A stretch of DNA of 34,023 nucleotides from Thamnocephalis sphaerospora (Eukaryota; Zoopagomycota; Zoopagomycetes; Zoopagales; Sigmoideomycetaceae), in the NCBI GenBank assembly GCA_003614735.1, contig KZ992535.1:1-34023 (forward strand). The letters are read 5' to 3'. The first letter of the stretch is position 1. Each line of letters begins with the position of its first letter. The position numbers and the translations under genes were made by a program. The notes beneath the pieces were generated by a model. It was not told where the DNA came from. It ran no database searches and saw only the letters and a program-made list of their open reading frames with translations. Shown piece after piece: positions 11,372 to 23,449 of the stretch.

Positions 11372-12549
11372 GTGCGTGCGTGATGAGGCGCGCGTAGCAA
11401 GAGTGTGGCTTGTCCACGAGTGGGACGCGGCACTAGAGTGTAGTAGACACGCGAAACAGTGAGTTAGCTGGCAATGGGTGTACCGTGGCAGCGACAACGA
11501 CGAAGCAGGGTACGCGCTATTCGGTGAACGAGGAAAAGAGGCGATGGCCGTCCGACTCGCACCGTCGGTCTCTGGTGCGTGCATATATTCACCCACTCAC
11601 CCACGCGCCACGCTCATCCGCCAACATGCACTCGCGTGCCGCGTCGCTTGCGTACACGCCACATATGCATACGCCACCACTGCCAAAGCCCCCTTTATCG
11701 CGCGCAGCAGTCACTCTCTGGTCGGCGCATGGATGCATGCGTGCCTAGGTTGGAGGAAAGACGCGCTCGCCTGTATGCGCTCCGCTTGCGTTGCATACAC
11801 GCTACCGTACCTCAGTCGAAAGACGCTTGGAGACAGCAGGCCTGACGCAGATTGGACGGCGCAGCAATCGCGGTAAACGGCAAGTCAGCGGCCGAGCAGG
11901 CGGCAGAAGAGAGGACGGCGTACTTGGTAGCAAACGAAGAAAAGGTCAACGGTTGGTTAGCGCAGCCGAAGAGTGGCTGTGGCGAGACAGGTGGCTGGAA
12001 GAGTGGCGGTGCACGATTGTGAACGCGCAAAGTCAAGGAGAAAGGTGAGAGTGTGTAATATGCGTGTGTAGCAAGGCCAGCGACGACGCCTGAGGTTAGC
12101 ACGTCAACGTGGTCGCGTGGCGGAGCTGCCAATGCTGCTGCTGAAAACTGGGAAAATCCTGCGCCATCACCGATTGGCAGACTCGACCCGGGGGCAAGTT
12201 AGCCGATGCCATCCACGTCGCATGCACTAAACACGTGAAGACATCCGACACGGGCTAGGCATTACGATATATAATATGGCTGCTATATGGCCGTGGATGC
12301 GGCCAAGGCCAGTCAGCAGCGGTGAGACGACGCATCAACGGCAACGTGTACGCAAGAGCACAAAGAGTACAGGTATAGAAGGAGAAGGGAGCGGCCCGGT
12401 CACTGTTACGGACACGCGCTACGACACCCCAGAGAACAGATCGGCCGAGGTAGGCATCCGACCGGGCTGTGGCGACACATAAGGAAGACAGAATAAGATG
12501 AAAAGGCAACATGACAAGTACAAAAATGGTCGGGACGGCTTGTCACCCA
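11333..12549. promoter_or_regulatory. Upstream region of DEF1-like gene and 3' flank of MBP1
   Basis: This 1.2-kb gap lies between the DEF1-like start and the MBP1 stop, both on the - strand. Apart from the (CA)16 tract I find no motif I can name. The open frames here are short, rich in Arg and Ala, and look non-coding. Confidence 0.5.
11337..11369. repeat. (GT/CA)16 microsatellite abutting the DEF1-like start codon
   Basis: A pure dinucleotide run which on the transcribed strand reads (CA)16, ending four bases before the ATG at 11332. It lies in the 5' leader or core promoter of the DEF1-like gene. Confidence 0.97.
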
Positions 12550-15435
12550 CTAAGCGTGCTCTCGCAGTCTGGCTGCAGCAGCAGTCTCTTGCGTCGGATA
12601 TCGCGCCGTGCTGTCGCTGTCCATCTCAATCTCCACCGTCTCTTCCTGGACAGCGAACGTTGTGCCAGCTTCCTCGTGATGCTTTACGGTACCATTTGCC
12701 TTGGGCGGCGGCAGTGCTGCGCCGTAGGCATCTACGGCAGGCGGGCACGGCACAGCCGTGGTATTGTCGCCTGCATCAGCCTCTGCACCTGCAACCTCAA
12801 CGTCGGTGTCAGTGTCGGCGTCGGCATCAGCGTCGGCATTTGCCCCTGCGCCTGTTGCCGCCAAAAGGTCAGGCTGATCGATGAGCTGGTTAGCGCGCAC
12901 TTGACGCAAAAAATCCTCAACGCGTTCCAGATCCAGGCCGTCGCCATCGCTTTCCACGGCGGCTGTCAACGCGCCCAAAAGCTGGTCTACATGAGTGAGT
13001 GGCACTCCGCAGCACATGGCAATCAGCCGACGATAGCGAGATTCCTTGGCCGCATCGCGCGCTTCTAGCCGATGAATCTCTGCGGTGAGTTCGCGATCAC
13101 GCGCTTCAAACGCAGCCAGTATTGCGTGCAGTCGCTCCAAGTCGGCATCCTCGGCAAGGTCATCAACGCCCGTGTGATTCGATACGTTTTGAGCGGACCC
13201 CACCGTATCCTCCTTCTTGATGCCATCGAGCGGACCCGCCGTCGTCTGCAGCTCCTCGTCCTCGCTTTCACCCGCATCTTCGCCGTCCTCTTCGCGAAGA
13301 AGCTCCAGCTCATCGGACAGCGTTTGGGCCCGCAGCTGGGCTTCGGCCAATCGGCTACTGCGTCGCCGCAGCTGATTGGCCGTACGTCTTGCCTCCGCCA
13401 GCTCACGTGTCGCTTCACGCAGCCGCTGCCGTGCCTCGGCCACCTGCTCTTGCTTGGCCCGCAAGGCAGCATCAAAGTCATTGTCAAGATCGGTGACCAA
13501 GCGGTCAACCACCGCCAGAAGCTCGCGACTCCGCGCAGCCCCCACACCGTTGCGTGGCGTCTCGCTGTTTAGCATCTCGTCAGCGCCTGTGCCATCGCCA
13601 TCCTGTGAGCGGTTTTCCTGTATGTCATCCTAACGTTTTCGACTGTCAGCAACACCGCATACGTGGCTTGACGTGCTGTAGCCCGTGTTCTTCCGCAAAC
13701 GAGTACTTACCAAACCGTCCAGCACGCCAAAATCATCCGGCCCAAGGTCGACGTTGTTGCGCAGGTCGCGTCGGGCGCCAGCGTCAATCAACTGCTCCAT
13801 GATGGCACGGCAGCCAACACGCGCAGCCACACAAAGTGCCGTATCGCCATTTCGATCCTGCGCATCCAGCACCGGCAGCAGATCCTCCTCCGTCGTGGCT
13901 TCCATCATGTAGCGAAGTAGACAGCCCATGTAGTAGCGTGCTGCCGCCACGCGGCCATGAATTCCCGCATGCAATGCAATGTGGTGCAGCACTGTGCGGC
14001 GGCGCGCATCCCGCAGCGTGATGGCCCGCCCAAGCAACTCTAGCAGCTCGGCGAACGTGTCCTTTTCGTAATTGTTGGTAACCAGCACGGCACGCATAAG
14101 AGCTGATTCGCCTGCGTAGTTGACGCTAAGCACATCGGCACCGCGCTCTACCAAAAGACGCAAAACATGAATACGCGCGAGCGCTGCTGCCCAGTGCAAC
14201 GCAGTATGTCCCTGGTCGTCGATGACCAGGTTGACGTTTAGGTCCGGAGGCGGCGCTGTATCGGTCAGAATGCTGGGCACCTGGTCTGGATCATCGCTGA
14301 GAAAGATGGACATGAGTGTTCCACGATACTGCTCGCCGCCGCCGTTACTTGGTGCCTGGCTTGTCATTAGCACCGGCGCCACTATACCAAAATTCAACAC
14401 ATGGTCAGCCCCAGTGGCTTACCATGCCACAATGTGTGTATGCCTACCTGGCGCCGTCTGTTTGGCTGTCGTGCGCGAGAACAGTCCGGTTGCCGGTAGT
14501 GAAAGATTCGCTGAAGCGTCTGGCACCGCAAGGTGGTGATGTGTCGGCCGCTGTCGCGTTGGCGGAGCATCGTGTCTCGCCGGCTCTAGCACTGGTGATG
14601 GCGTAAGCGAGGCTGCGCGCGCCGCCCGGTAGCCGTCCTGGCGACGCTGTCGTTTGGCCGGACTAATGTCGCCATCGCCCCTGCCGCTCCTGCCGTTGCC
14701 GGCAAACATCATACCACTGGGCAGGTCCGCACTGCCTGGTATACGGATTGCAGCGCTTGGGAATGCCTGCGGTCGTGACATGGAGGCGGAAGATGGTGCA
14801 TGCGCCTGCGTCGCCATCCGTGCCGGCAGCGACGGCAGCGTATGCGTTGTCTGCGATGCAGATGGACGCGGCGTAAAGGATCCAAGGCGCGACTGTAACG
14901 GCGGTAGCCGCATACCCGACATGGACACCTGCGCCATGCCACTGAGGCTGCCGTTGCTGTCATGCCGATCGCTGAGCGGCGCAGGCGCTGGCATCGTTGC
15001 GGGCGGATATGCATAGTCGGCGTGGGCGTGCGTGTGCGCTTGCACAGCAGCTATCTGCCGTCGGTGTGCCAACAGGGCCTGCTCCTTGGTGGGCGTCCGG
15101 TCCACGCTACCGTCCTCGTTACGCGCCGGCTCGTACTCGAACAGCGCGCGCAGGTAGTGGTCCACGCCATACTGCTCTGCCAGCTCAATGCCGCGATCAA
15201 ACGGCACCCAGGTGCCCTGATACTTGCCATATCCGCCTTGCACCTTTTCGTGCTCTCCGGTCAACACCTCCCGCTCTAGAATTTTGGTGCGCCGGCCCTT
15301 TTCAATGCCAGCTACCTTGAGGATTTGCGTCGCATTTAAACAGTGATCCGATCGTCGCTTCATCACTGCAATGCCACGACAGACCGTCTCAAACACGGGA
15401 ATGCCCGAATACACGGCCGCATAGATGGTATTCAT
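12550..15435 (-). CDS. MBP1: APSES-ankyrin transcription factor of the MBF complex (Mbp1/Res type)
   Basis: DNA-binding subunit of the MBF factor that drives G1/S genes through MCB (ACGCGT) elements. My exons: 15435-14448, 14381-13711, 13629-12550, 912 aa, all phases consistent. The APSES/KilA-N domain fills residues about 1-105: IYAAVYSGIPVFETVCRGIA, RRSDHCLNATQILKVAGI, EREVLTGEHEKVQGGYGKYQ, GTWVPFDRGIELAEQYGV. A Ser/Pro/His-rich linker follows with a likely nuclear signal (SPAKRQRRQDGYRAAR). Ankyrin repeats lie at about 375-540 (GHTALHWAAALARIHVLRLL; LLVERGADVLSVN; NGDTALCVAARVG). A long coiled coil (DAALRAKQEQVAEARQRLRE and on) and an acidic region with DADADTDTD complete it. This order is that of Mbp1/Res1/Res2, not of the DNA-binding-deficient Swi6. 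It is divergent from the homocitrate synthase gene. Confidence 0.95.
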
Positions 15436-16648
15436 GGTGAATGGCGCTCCTAGCAGTCCAGAGCCAGTCAGTTGCTTGCTCCTTGCCGACCACGCCGTGC
15501 GTCTGCGCGCGTCTATCCGACGTGGAGGCCGTGTTGAAACGTCGCCGACGCAGTAGACCTTGCCGGGCGGCCCGTGCAAGCGACGCTGGCAGCAGGTGGC
15601 GTGTACACGATCGTCTGCGCGCCGGGTCCAGCGCGATTCGCAAGTATCCGCAGCAGAAAGAGGATGGGCACGATAGAGCACGATGCGTTGATGCGTGATG
15701 GTGGCGGAAAAAGGGAGAAAGATAACGATCTGTCTGAACAGCGCCGACGGGCACTGACGTTAGCTCAGACACGGCGAAATGAAAACAAAGGGCGCCTGCA
15801 ACGCCGCGGCTGTAGCACGATTCTGGCAGGTCGGCGGTGGCAGTGCTGCGTTGCGCACGGAAGCGGCGACCCGGCTGCCGACGACGGCAGTGCACGTCTG
15901 TGTGGGCGAGCGTCGTGGGATGGCAATTGTGCGCTCGCGAGGTGAAATGCGGCAGTAGCAGTGGCGGCGTGGCAGTGTGGCCATTCCGAAACGGTAGCCG
16001 GCCATGTGATATAGACACATCCTGACACATGCTAGGTGCGATAAAGATACGTACCAAGAGTGGACTAGGTGGGTGGCGGCAGATCAACCGGCCACATCCA
16101 GCGTGAGGAGTGGTGTCGCATGGCGATTATCAAGCAGCCAAACAACGGCGCAGCATGCTCTACTCGTGCTGAACAGTCTGCCGTGCTACCGTGGCCAAAA
16201 GCAAGCGTGAGACGAGCGTGTCGACCGTGTCAGCAAACAGTCTCTGTCTTTGGCTGCGGGCATATGGGGCGCGGGACTGATCATCTCGTTTTGCTCATCG
16301 GGCACTTGTCGTCATTCCATCTGTCACGGCAGGACCATCAAAGAGATCATCGCTGGCTGCGGTGCATCACTCGGCCAATCTGAGCCGCGCTTCTGCTGCA
16401 CGCTCTGATGCGCTGATACGTGCGGGTGAATCTCAGCAACGCATCACCAAGCAATTCGATGCACCGCTGGCGTATCTGTCTGGCTCGCTGCAGACATAAA
16501 TAGGCGCCGATGTTTCACTCTTTCGGACCCGGCACGCCTCCTGCCGACATACTGACATTCTTTGCTGCTGCTACGCTCCGCAGCCTGTTTTCTTTGCGTT
16601 GACGCTTGGCACCACCACCACCACTGCTACTACTACTACTACTACACC
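15436..16648. promoter_or_regulatory. Divergent promoter between MBP1 and homocitrate synthase gene
   Basis: 1.2 kb between two start codons facing away from each other. A TATA-like ATAAATA lies at 16496-16502, about 150 bp upstream of the homocitrate synthase ATG. The last 40 bases before that ATG are CAC/TAC triplet tracts, presumably in the 5'UTR. The long open frame on the - strand upstream of MBP1 is low-complexity and lacks a plausible start context, so I read it as leader or promoter. Confidence 0.55.
16496..16502 (+). promoter_or_regulatory. TATA-like element of homocitrate synthase gene
   Basis: ATAAATA followed by GGCGCC, about 150 bp before the ATG at 16649, a reasonable distance for a fungal TATA element plus 5'UTR. 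Sequence match only. Confidence 0.35.
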
Positions 16649-18178
<1,530 letters not shown>

Positions 18179-18435
18179 GCCGCCGCCACGTATAACGTGC
18201 CCAAAGCCTTTGCATCCCGCATCTGCACACTATGCCATAAAGTCGTCCGTTCTATGTATGCATTTCCAAATGTTACTGGCCAGTGATTGAATGAGCGTAA
18301 AATTTACTTGGCTAATTAGAACAAATTGGATGCTGTGTCGCGTGCGATAAAACATGAAAAGCGAATGCCGCATCGTAAAACTTATATATAGACCTGCATC
18401 AATCGCTCATGTCGCTATGTATGGTGACCGCTGGA
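18179..18435. other. Convergent 3' region of homocitrate synthase and proline-rich genes
   Basis: 257 bases between two stop codons facing each other. It is AT-richer than its surroundings, with CATAAA at 18235 and AAAATTTAC at 18299 as possible processing signals. No gene seen. Confidence 0.5.
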
Positions 18436-21400
18436 TCAGAACGCGCCATCATGCTCTGAATGGCTCTTGGGGTATGACCAGCTGCTACCGCCAAAGGCGC
18501 CATGTGGACCACCGGCGGCGCTGTCTTCCTCCTCTTCCTCCTCCTCGTCTTCGTCTGTATCGTACCTGAAGCCCTTGGCTTGACGGTGGTTGAATCGGTG
18601 GGTCTTGTGCGGAACATGGTCGTTCCACGCAAGATTCCTAAAGTCATGGGCGGGATGGTGAAAACCAAACCCGTACAGACTTGGATTGAAGCCAGTATAA
18701 GGTGTGCCATACTGCGAATGCGGCCACGGTGTAGCTGGCATGTCGGTGTGCGCAGGTGGCGAGACGTGGTGGTCAACCGGAGGATTGATCACATCAATGG
18801 ATGGCAACACAGGCGGTGGTGGCGGCGGCCAGACGGACGGCGGTAGCGCTAAACCTGGGTTCTTGGTGGGATCTGGATCATCAAAGCCGACGGGGCTATT
18901 TGGTAGATTAGGACCTACTGGAAAGGCTGCTGGGTCAAATGGAGGCACTGGTGCGCTGGGGAAGGTAGGTCCAGCCGGCATAGCTGGGCTGCTCGGAGGC
19001 ATGCCAGGGAAGATCGGGCCCGCTGTGACGGCCGGGTCGAATGGCGCCACTGGAATGTTGGGAAAAATAGGGTTACTCGGCATGACTAGACCAGGTGGAG
19101 GCGGTGGGATCTTTGGGAAAGTAGGGTCAGCTGAGGTGGCTGGGCCAGACGGAGGCATTGGAATGTCGGGGAAGGGTGCGGCTGAGTCGGGTGGAGACGC
19201 CGAGACCTCAGGAGCAGCTGGTGGAGATGGAGGCGTTTGATCACCAGGACGCTCAGGAGCAATAGGATCAAACGGTGTGGCTGGAGTGCCAAGGAACTCG
19301 GGGATGGTTGGGGCGGCTGGATCGGACGGTGGCATTGGAGGACCAGGAGAGGCGGGGACGCTTGGGCCAGATGGTGGAGTTGCAGCGCCAGGAAGTGCAG
19401 GGTCGGTCGAGACAATTGGGTCGAGTGGTGGCAACGGTGCATTGGGGAAGGTAGGCTTCGTCGGATCAGCCAGATCAGATGGAGGCATTGAAGTGCCAGG
19501 GCCTGCTGGAGTAGCTGGAGCAGCTGGGTCGGATGGAGGTAACGGTGCACCAGGAAGCTCAGGAGCACTCGGAGCAGACGGGCTAGATGGAGACGCTGGG
19601 GCGCCGGGGAACTCTGGAGCAGTTGGAACAGTCGGGCCGGGTGGCGCCGCTGGTGCACCAGGAAACTCAGGAGCACTCGGAGCGGCTGGATCAGACGGAG
19701 ACGCTGGGGCGCCAGGAAGCTCAGGGGCAGATGGAGCAGACGGGCTAGATGGAGACGCTGGGGTGCCAGGAAGCTCGGGCGCAATTGGAGTAGCCGGATC
19801 AGATGGAGGTACTGGAGCACCAGGAAACTCTGGAGCAGCCGGGTTGGGCGATGCTGTTGGAGCTCCAGGAGAAGCAGGAGCTGCCGGTGGCGACATGCCA
19901 GGGAAATCGGGATTAGTCGCAGCGATCGGATCCAATGGTGGTAGTGGAGCATCGCCAAACGTAGGGTCCGCTACAATAGTCGGATCCAACGGTGATGTAG
20001 GTGCATTAGGAAACTCAGGGTCGGCCACTAGCGCCGGATCCAGTGGCGGCAGCGGTGCGTTAGAGAATGCTGGATCGGTAGGTCCAACTGGGTCGGTTAG
20101 GCCCGCAGGATCAGCGGGAAAGGCCGGTGCACTAGGCAGGGTAGGGTTGGCTGAAAGAGCTGGATCAAACGGAGACATCGGATCGGCAGAGAGTGCAGGA
20201 TCAGAGGCAATTGGATCGAAAAAGTCCAATGGAGGCGCCGGAAGCGCGGGGTTAATCGATGTGGCCGGATCGAGCGGATTCGCTGGAGTACTGGGGAAAG
20301 CAGGGTCGGGATTAGCGGCTGGCTCGAGCTGGCTTTCCGGTATATCTATAGGGATGGGACTGGCGGGCATACTAGGCGCGTTAGGGTTAGTCGGGACGCT
20401 AGGGCCAAGCTCCACGGGTATGTCCCATAGGCTAGGCTCGATCGGGACAATTGGATCGAGTGGATTATCTGGAGTAGCCGGGGAGGCAGGATTAGGCAGC
20501 ATTGGTGCTGACGGATCGCCCAAAGAATCTGGAATAGACTGGGGCGGGTCAATCGTAATGCCAGGCATCATTGGAATCGCAGGGTTGGTCGGCATAGACG
20601 AATCTATAGGGAAAAGAGGATCGGCAATGGCCGGTTCGGCTGGACCGATCGGCGCCGCCGGATCTGCTGCAGTCGCTGGAGCTGTTGGCATCGCGGGCAC
20701 AGGGCTATCTCCCATAGTAGGTGTATCAAGGTCGACTGGTGCCGTCGGAGCCACGAAGGGTGGGCTATTTGGCGAGGCGCTGGGAGCAGCCACCACCGGC
20801 TGATCTGCGGGCGAACTGTGATGACCGTCCGTCTCCTTGTCGATTGGGTTTGAAGTCGGTGCGGGCATCACCGCGGGAGACGTTGGTGCCATGACAGGAG
20901 CCGGCTGCGGGCTGCTGGCCGGCGTATCAATAATCTGCGGTGAACTGGTGCTCACAGGCGATGCTGTGGGTGCAAAAGGACCCAAGTCCGGTACTTCAGG
21001 AAGGGGCGTTTCCTTTTTGGTTGGTAGCGACTGAATAAACGGAAGTGAAATGATGAAGCGAGGGTCACTGGCAGTTGGTGTAGGCGGTGCCTCACCAACT
21101 GGCATTTCGCTCGTTCCTGGAAGCGTGTCCGTAGGCTTCTGGTCCATCGTTGGCGTCGATGGTGCCTCACCAACTGGCATTTCGCTCGTTCCTGGAAGCG
21201 TGTTTGTAGGCTTCTGGTCCATCGTTGGCGTAGGCGACGCCTCGTCGATGGGCATTTCGCTCGTTCCCGGGAGCGTGTCCGTAGGCTTTTGATCTGCTAC
21301 TGGCGTAGGCGATGCCTCGCCGACTGGCATTTCACTCGTTCCTGGAAGCGTATCCGTAGGCTTCTGGTCCATCGTTGGCGTCGATGGTGCCTCACCAACT

Positions 21401-22305
21401 AGCATTTCGCTCGTTCCTGGGAGCGTATCCGTAGGCTTTTGATCCATCGTTGGCGTCGATGGTGCCTCACCAACTGGCATTTCGCTCGTTTCTGGGAGCG
21501 TATCCGTAGGCTTCTGGTCCATCGTTGGTGTAGGCGGGGCCTCGCCAACTGGCATCTCGCTTGCTTCCGGAGGCGCATCTACAGGCGTCGCAATTGGAGT
21601 CGGCTTGGCATCATTAGGTGCATCCTCTTTTGGCGTTGGATCCGGCAGCGCTGGCTGCTGATTATCTGGTAGCTCGGGCTTGGGCTTGGGCTTGGTTTTA
21701 GGTTTGCGTGGGGTTTTCGTGGCTTTAGGCTTGTTCCTTGGAGCTGACCTGATGGGATGCTCCGGAGCTGATGGAAACAGCGCGTCATCTGCCTCCATGT
21801 GTTTAGTATCTAATGCCGCCACTAGCTGGCCTCCTGGAAACTTCAGGCCACTCAGTGCTTCGGTCGTTCTAGTTGGCACGTCATCGTCATCTTCAGTTTC
21901 ATCGGCCAGATTAAACAGCGCTCTAATCGGAAGGCCGTCCAGGAGTCCCGTGACAGCGGTGGTCAGGCCGGATAGATCCCTGAGAGAGCCGAGATTGGAG
22001 CGCCGCCAGTGGCTTTGCGGATTGCCGTTGGCCTGGAGCTCGGCCATATCTTCGCTTGCGTTCTCCACATCCTCTAGGTCTGCATTCGTTGACGGCGAGT
22101 TTGCATTGCCAAAGCTACCCCATAGGTCTCTACGACTCTTTGGATTGCTAGGAGTCGACGAATGGAGCAAAGATGGTGACTTATCGTGCTGCAACTGTGA
22201 CTCTACCGGCAGCGCTGTTACACCTGATAGCGTCACGCTGATGGAAAACAGCGCAGCAAAAGCCAGCAGGAGAGCCGATGTGACCGCCCCACTGTCTGAA
22301 CGCAT
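18436..22305 (-). CDS. Secreted proline-rich tandem-repeat protein (cell-wall or extracellular, unassigned)
   Basis: A single open frame of 1,289 residues from ATG 22305. It begins with a likely signal peptide: a short charged start, then TSALLLAFAALFSISVTLSG and VTALP, a plausible signal-peptidase site. A non-repetitive segment of about 180 residues follows, then a Lys/Pro stretch (KPKTKPKPKPELPD). Next are seven copies of a 25-residue repeat with core LPGTSEMPVGEAPSTPTMDQ and then a long array of an 18-residue repeat with core PEFPGAPASPSDPAAPSA. The C-terminus has a Pro-rich tract, an aromatic/His segment, an acidic run (DEDEEEEEEED) and ends SEHDGAF. I see no transmembrane anchor or GPI signal at the end. 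Composition resembles extensin-like or wall proteins, but I recognise no family and assign no function. The frame before the ATG is open back to a stop with no ATG, so 22305 is the first start. Confidence 0.8.
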   Translation of the reverse strand: MRSDSGAVTSALLLAFAALFSISVTLSGVTALPVESQLQHDKSPSLLHSSTPSNPKSRRDLWGSFGNANSPSTNADLEDVENASEDMAELQANGNPQSHWRRSNLGSLRDLSGLTTAVTGLLDGLPIRALFNLADETEDDDDVPTRTTEALSGLKFPGGQLVAALDTKHMEADDALFPSAPEHPIRSAPRNKPKATKTPRKPKTKPKPKPELPDNQQPALPDPTPKEDAPNDAKPTPIATPVDAPPEASEMPVGEAPPTPTMDQKPTDTLPETSEMPVGEAPSTPTMDQKPTDTLPGTSEMLVGEAPSTPTMDQKPTDTLPGTSEMPVGEASPTPVADQKPTDTLPGTSEMPIDEASPTPTMDQKPTNTLPGTSEMPVGEAPSTPTMDQKPTDTLPGTSEMPVGEAPPTPTASDPRFIISLPFIQSLPTKKETPLPEVPDLGPFAPTASPVSTSSPQIIDTPASSPQPAPVMAPTSPAVMPAPTSNPIDKETDGHHSSPADQPVVAAPSASPNSPPFVAPTAPVDLDTPTMGDSPVPAMPTAPATAADPAAPIGPAEPAIADPLFPIDSSMPTNPAIPMMPGITIDPPQSIPDSLGDPSAPMLPNPASPATPDNPLDPIVPIEPSLWDIPVELGPSVPTNPNAPSMPASPIPIDIPESQLEPAANPDPAFPSTPANPLDPATSINPALPAPPLDFFDPIASDPALSADPMSPFDPALSANPTLPSAPAFPADPAGLTDPVGPTDPAFSNAPLPPLDPALVADPEFPNAPTSPLDPTIVADPTFGDAPLPPLDPIAATNPDFPGMSPPAAPASPGAPTASPNPAAPEFPGAPVPPSDPATPIAPELPGTPASPSSPSAPSAPELPGAPASPSDPAAPSAPEFPGAPAAPPGPTVPTAPEFPGAPASPSSPSAPSAPELPGAPLPPSDPAAPATPAGPGTSMPPSDLADPTKPTFPNAPLPPLDPIVSTDPALPGAATPPSGPSVPASPGPPMPPSDPAAPTIPEFLGTPATPFDPIAPERPGDQTPPSPPAAPEVSASPPDSAAPFPDIPMPPSGPATSADPTFPKIPPPPPGLVMPSNPIFPNIPVAPFDPAVTAGPIFPGMPPSSPAMPAGPTFPSAPVPPFDPAAFPVGPNLPNSPVGFDDPDPTKNPGLALPPSVWPPPPPPVLPSIDVINPPVDHHVSPPAHTDMPATPWPHSQYGTPYTGFNPSLYGFGFHHPAHDFRNLAWNDHVPHKTHRFNHRQAKGFRYDTDEDEEEEEEEDSAAGGPHGAFGGSSWSYPKSHSEHDGAF
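18900..20300. repeat. Array of degenerate 54-bp repeats (18 residues each)
   Basis: Within the proline-rich gene the coding repeats at 18-residue spacing with a pattern P-E/T-F/L-P-x-A-P-x-x-P-x-D-P. The copies around 19550-19860 are the most alike (for example GGAGACGCTGGGGCGCC recurs). Limits are approximate because the edges decay gradually. Confidence 0.8.
21061..21590. repeat. 75-bp minisatellite, seven copies
   Basis: The block GGCATTTCGCTCGTTCC (or near variants) starts at 21101, 21176, 21251, 21326, 21401, 21476 and 21551, exactly 75 bp apart. Copies differ by few substitutions and keep frame, each encoding one 25-residue repeat. Confidence 0.95.
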
Positions 22306-22329
22306 AATGCCTCGAGCTGTAAAGCGTCC

Positions 22330-22383
22330 CTGTAAATGGGCGTTGTTAGACCGGCGGCGTGGCGCCGCTGCATGTCTGCTTAC
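22330..22383 (-). other. 54-nt intron in the 5'UTR of the proline-rich gene
   Basis: On the - strand: AAG|GTAAGC, a GTCTAACAAC branch-like site and TTTACAG|G. All three splice signals are of high quality. The first ATG of the long frame is 25 nt downstream of the acceptor, so the intron is in the leader. Confidence 0.65.
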
Positions 22384-22591
22384 CTTCAAGATGGCGAATA
22401 CGCAGCAAGCCAATGCACACACCTGATGAAGGTGAACTTTGTCGAGTGTAGCTAGCTATTGGACAAACGGTATTTACTCTTTGCCGTTACTTTATGCCCA
22501 AGGGATGGCTAAGAAAGGGTGATTAGTATGGATGAGGCGTCAGACAGAACTGAATACAAGCACGCAAGCTGCTCGCTAAGCTGCAACGCTT

Positions 22592-22888
22592 TTATCGTCC
22601 AGCGCAGATAGAAGGTAGGCATGCGGTCTGCTGTACGCGCCCCTTTTGAGCGCCATTCATGATCGAGGCCAGGGGCTCAACGCCAGGGATATAGCCTGTG
22701 CGCTCAAGTAGACGCTGACATTGCTCAGGTTGGCGGCCAGCCAGGAGATGGCCAATGCCCCCATCCAAGCGTATAAGTGTACAAACTATCCGGAGACACT
22801 TTTCACATGAACGCGTGTACAGGATGTCATCCGCCGTTACGTTTCTGATTTCCGTAAACAGTTCAAAAGTGAGGCGGTGAGCTGGCAT
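22592..22888 (-). CDS. Candidate small hypothetical ORF (98 aa)
   Basis: An uninterrupted frame from ATG 22888 to a TAA at 22592, starting MPAHRLTFELFTEIRNVTAD and ending CLPSICAGR. Amino-acid usage is varied rather than low-complexity. I recognise no family. Opposing frames on the + strand over the same bases also look protein-like, so coding strand and reality are both uncertain. Confidence 0.2.
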   Translation of the reverse strand: MPAHRLTFELFTEIRNVTADDILYTRSCEKCLRIVCTLIRLDGGIGHLLAGRQPEQCQRLLERTGYIPGVEPLASIMNGAQKGRVQQTACLPSICAGR

Positions 22889-23425
22889 GTGTCTCGCGGC
22901 GCGAAACTCGACCGTGGCGCAGTGGCAATGCAAAAGGAGCCGCTTGTGGCCCCTTTTGGGCGTTCAGTTGTGCTAGTCAGAGGCGGATATGCGATCTCGA
23001 CATTAAGGAGCCTGCTGCTGCTGCTCCTTGCTTTGCTGTGGCAGGAGATGATTCTCCAATGTCACCCCTGGTGTTTTGGCGCAGCCTGCAAGACATGCGC
23101 GTGCACAGACTATTACGTGCAGCGCACTCCTGACTTGTGAGTCGCTGTACAGTGGCAAATCAACCAGCGAGCACAGGCTGCACTGGCGGCCAACACAAGG
23201 CACGCTTAAACCGCGGACATCAGCGTGCCAAGGCTAGGTTTTTCCGATCAAGCATGGTAAGCTTGCATTCACCGAGGGAGCGCAGGATGTAAGCAGAATT
23301 GCTCCTTTTGCGCAAAATACCATTACTAGCACGCGTCAACAAGAACCACCTTGTCGTCATGACTGAGACAGGCGCAGACTCAGCAGCGTCATTGACGAGC
23401 ACCTGTGCTATGTTGGTCTGTCTGC

Positions 23426-23449
23426 TAGCAAGCAAGCAAGCAAGCAAAC
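23426..23449. repeat. (AAGC)n tetranucleotide repeat
   Basis: Five to six tandem AGCA/AAGC units in non-coding sequence. Confidence 0.85.

Noticed and set aside
22914-22957. TGGCGCAGTGG, resembling a tRNA A box, followed by a hairpin.
   Set aside because: The D stem has a mismatch, no anticodon arm of normal shape forms, and no B box follows; the hairpin alone does not make a tRNA.
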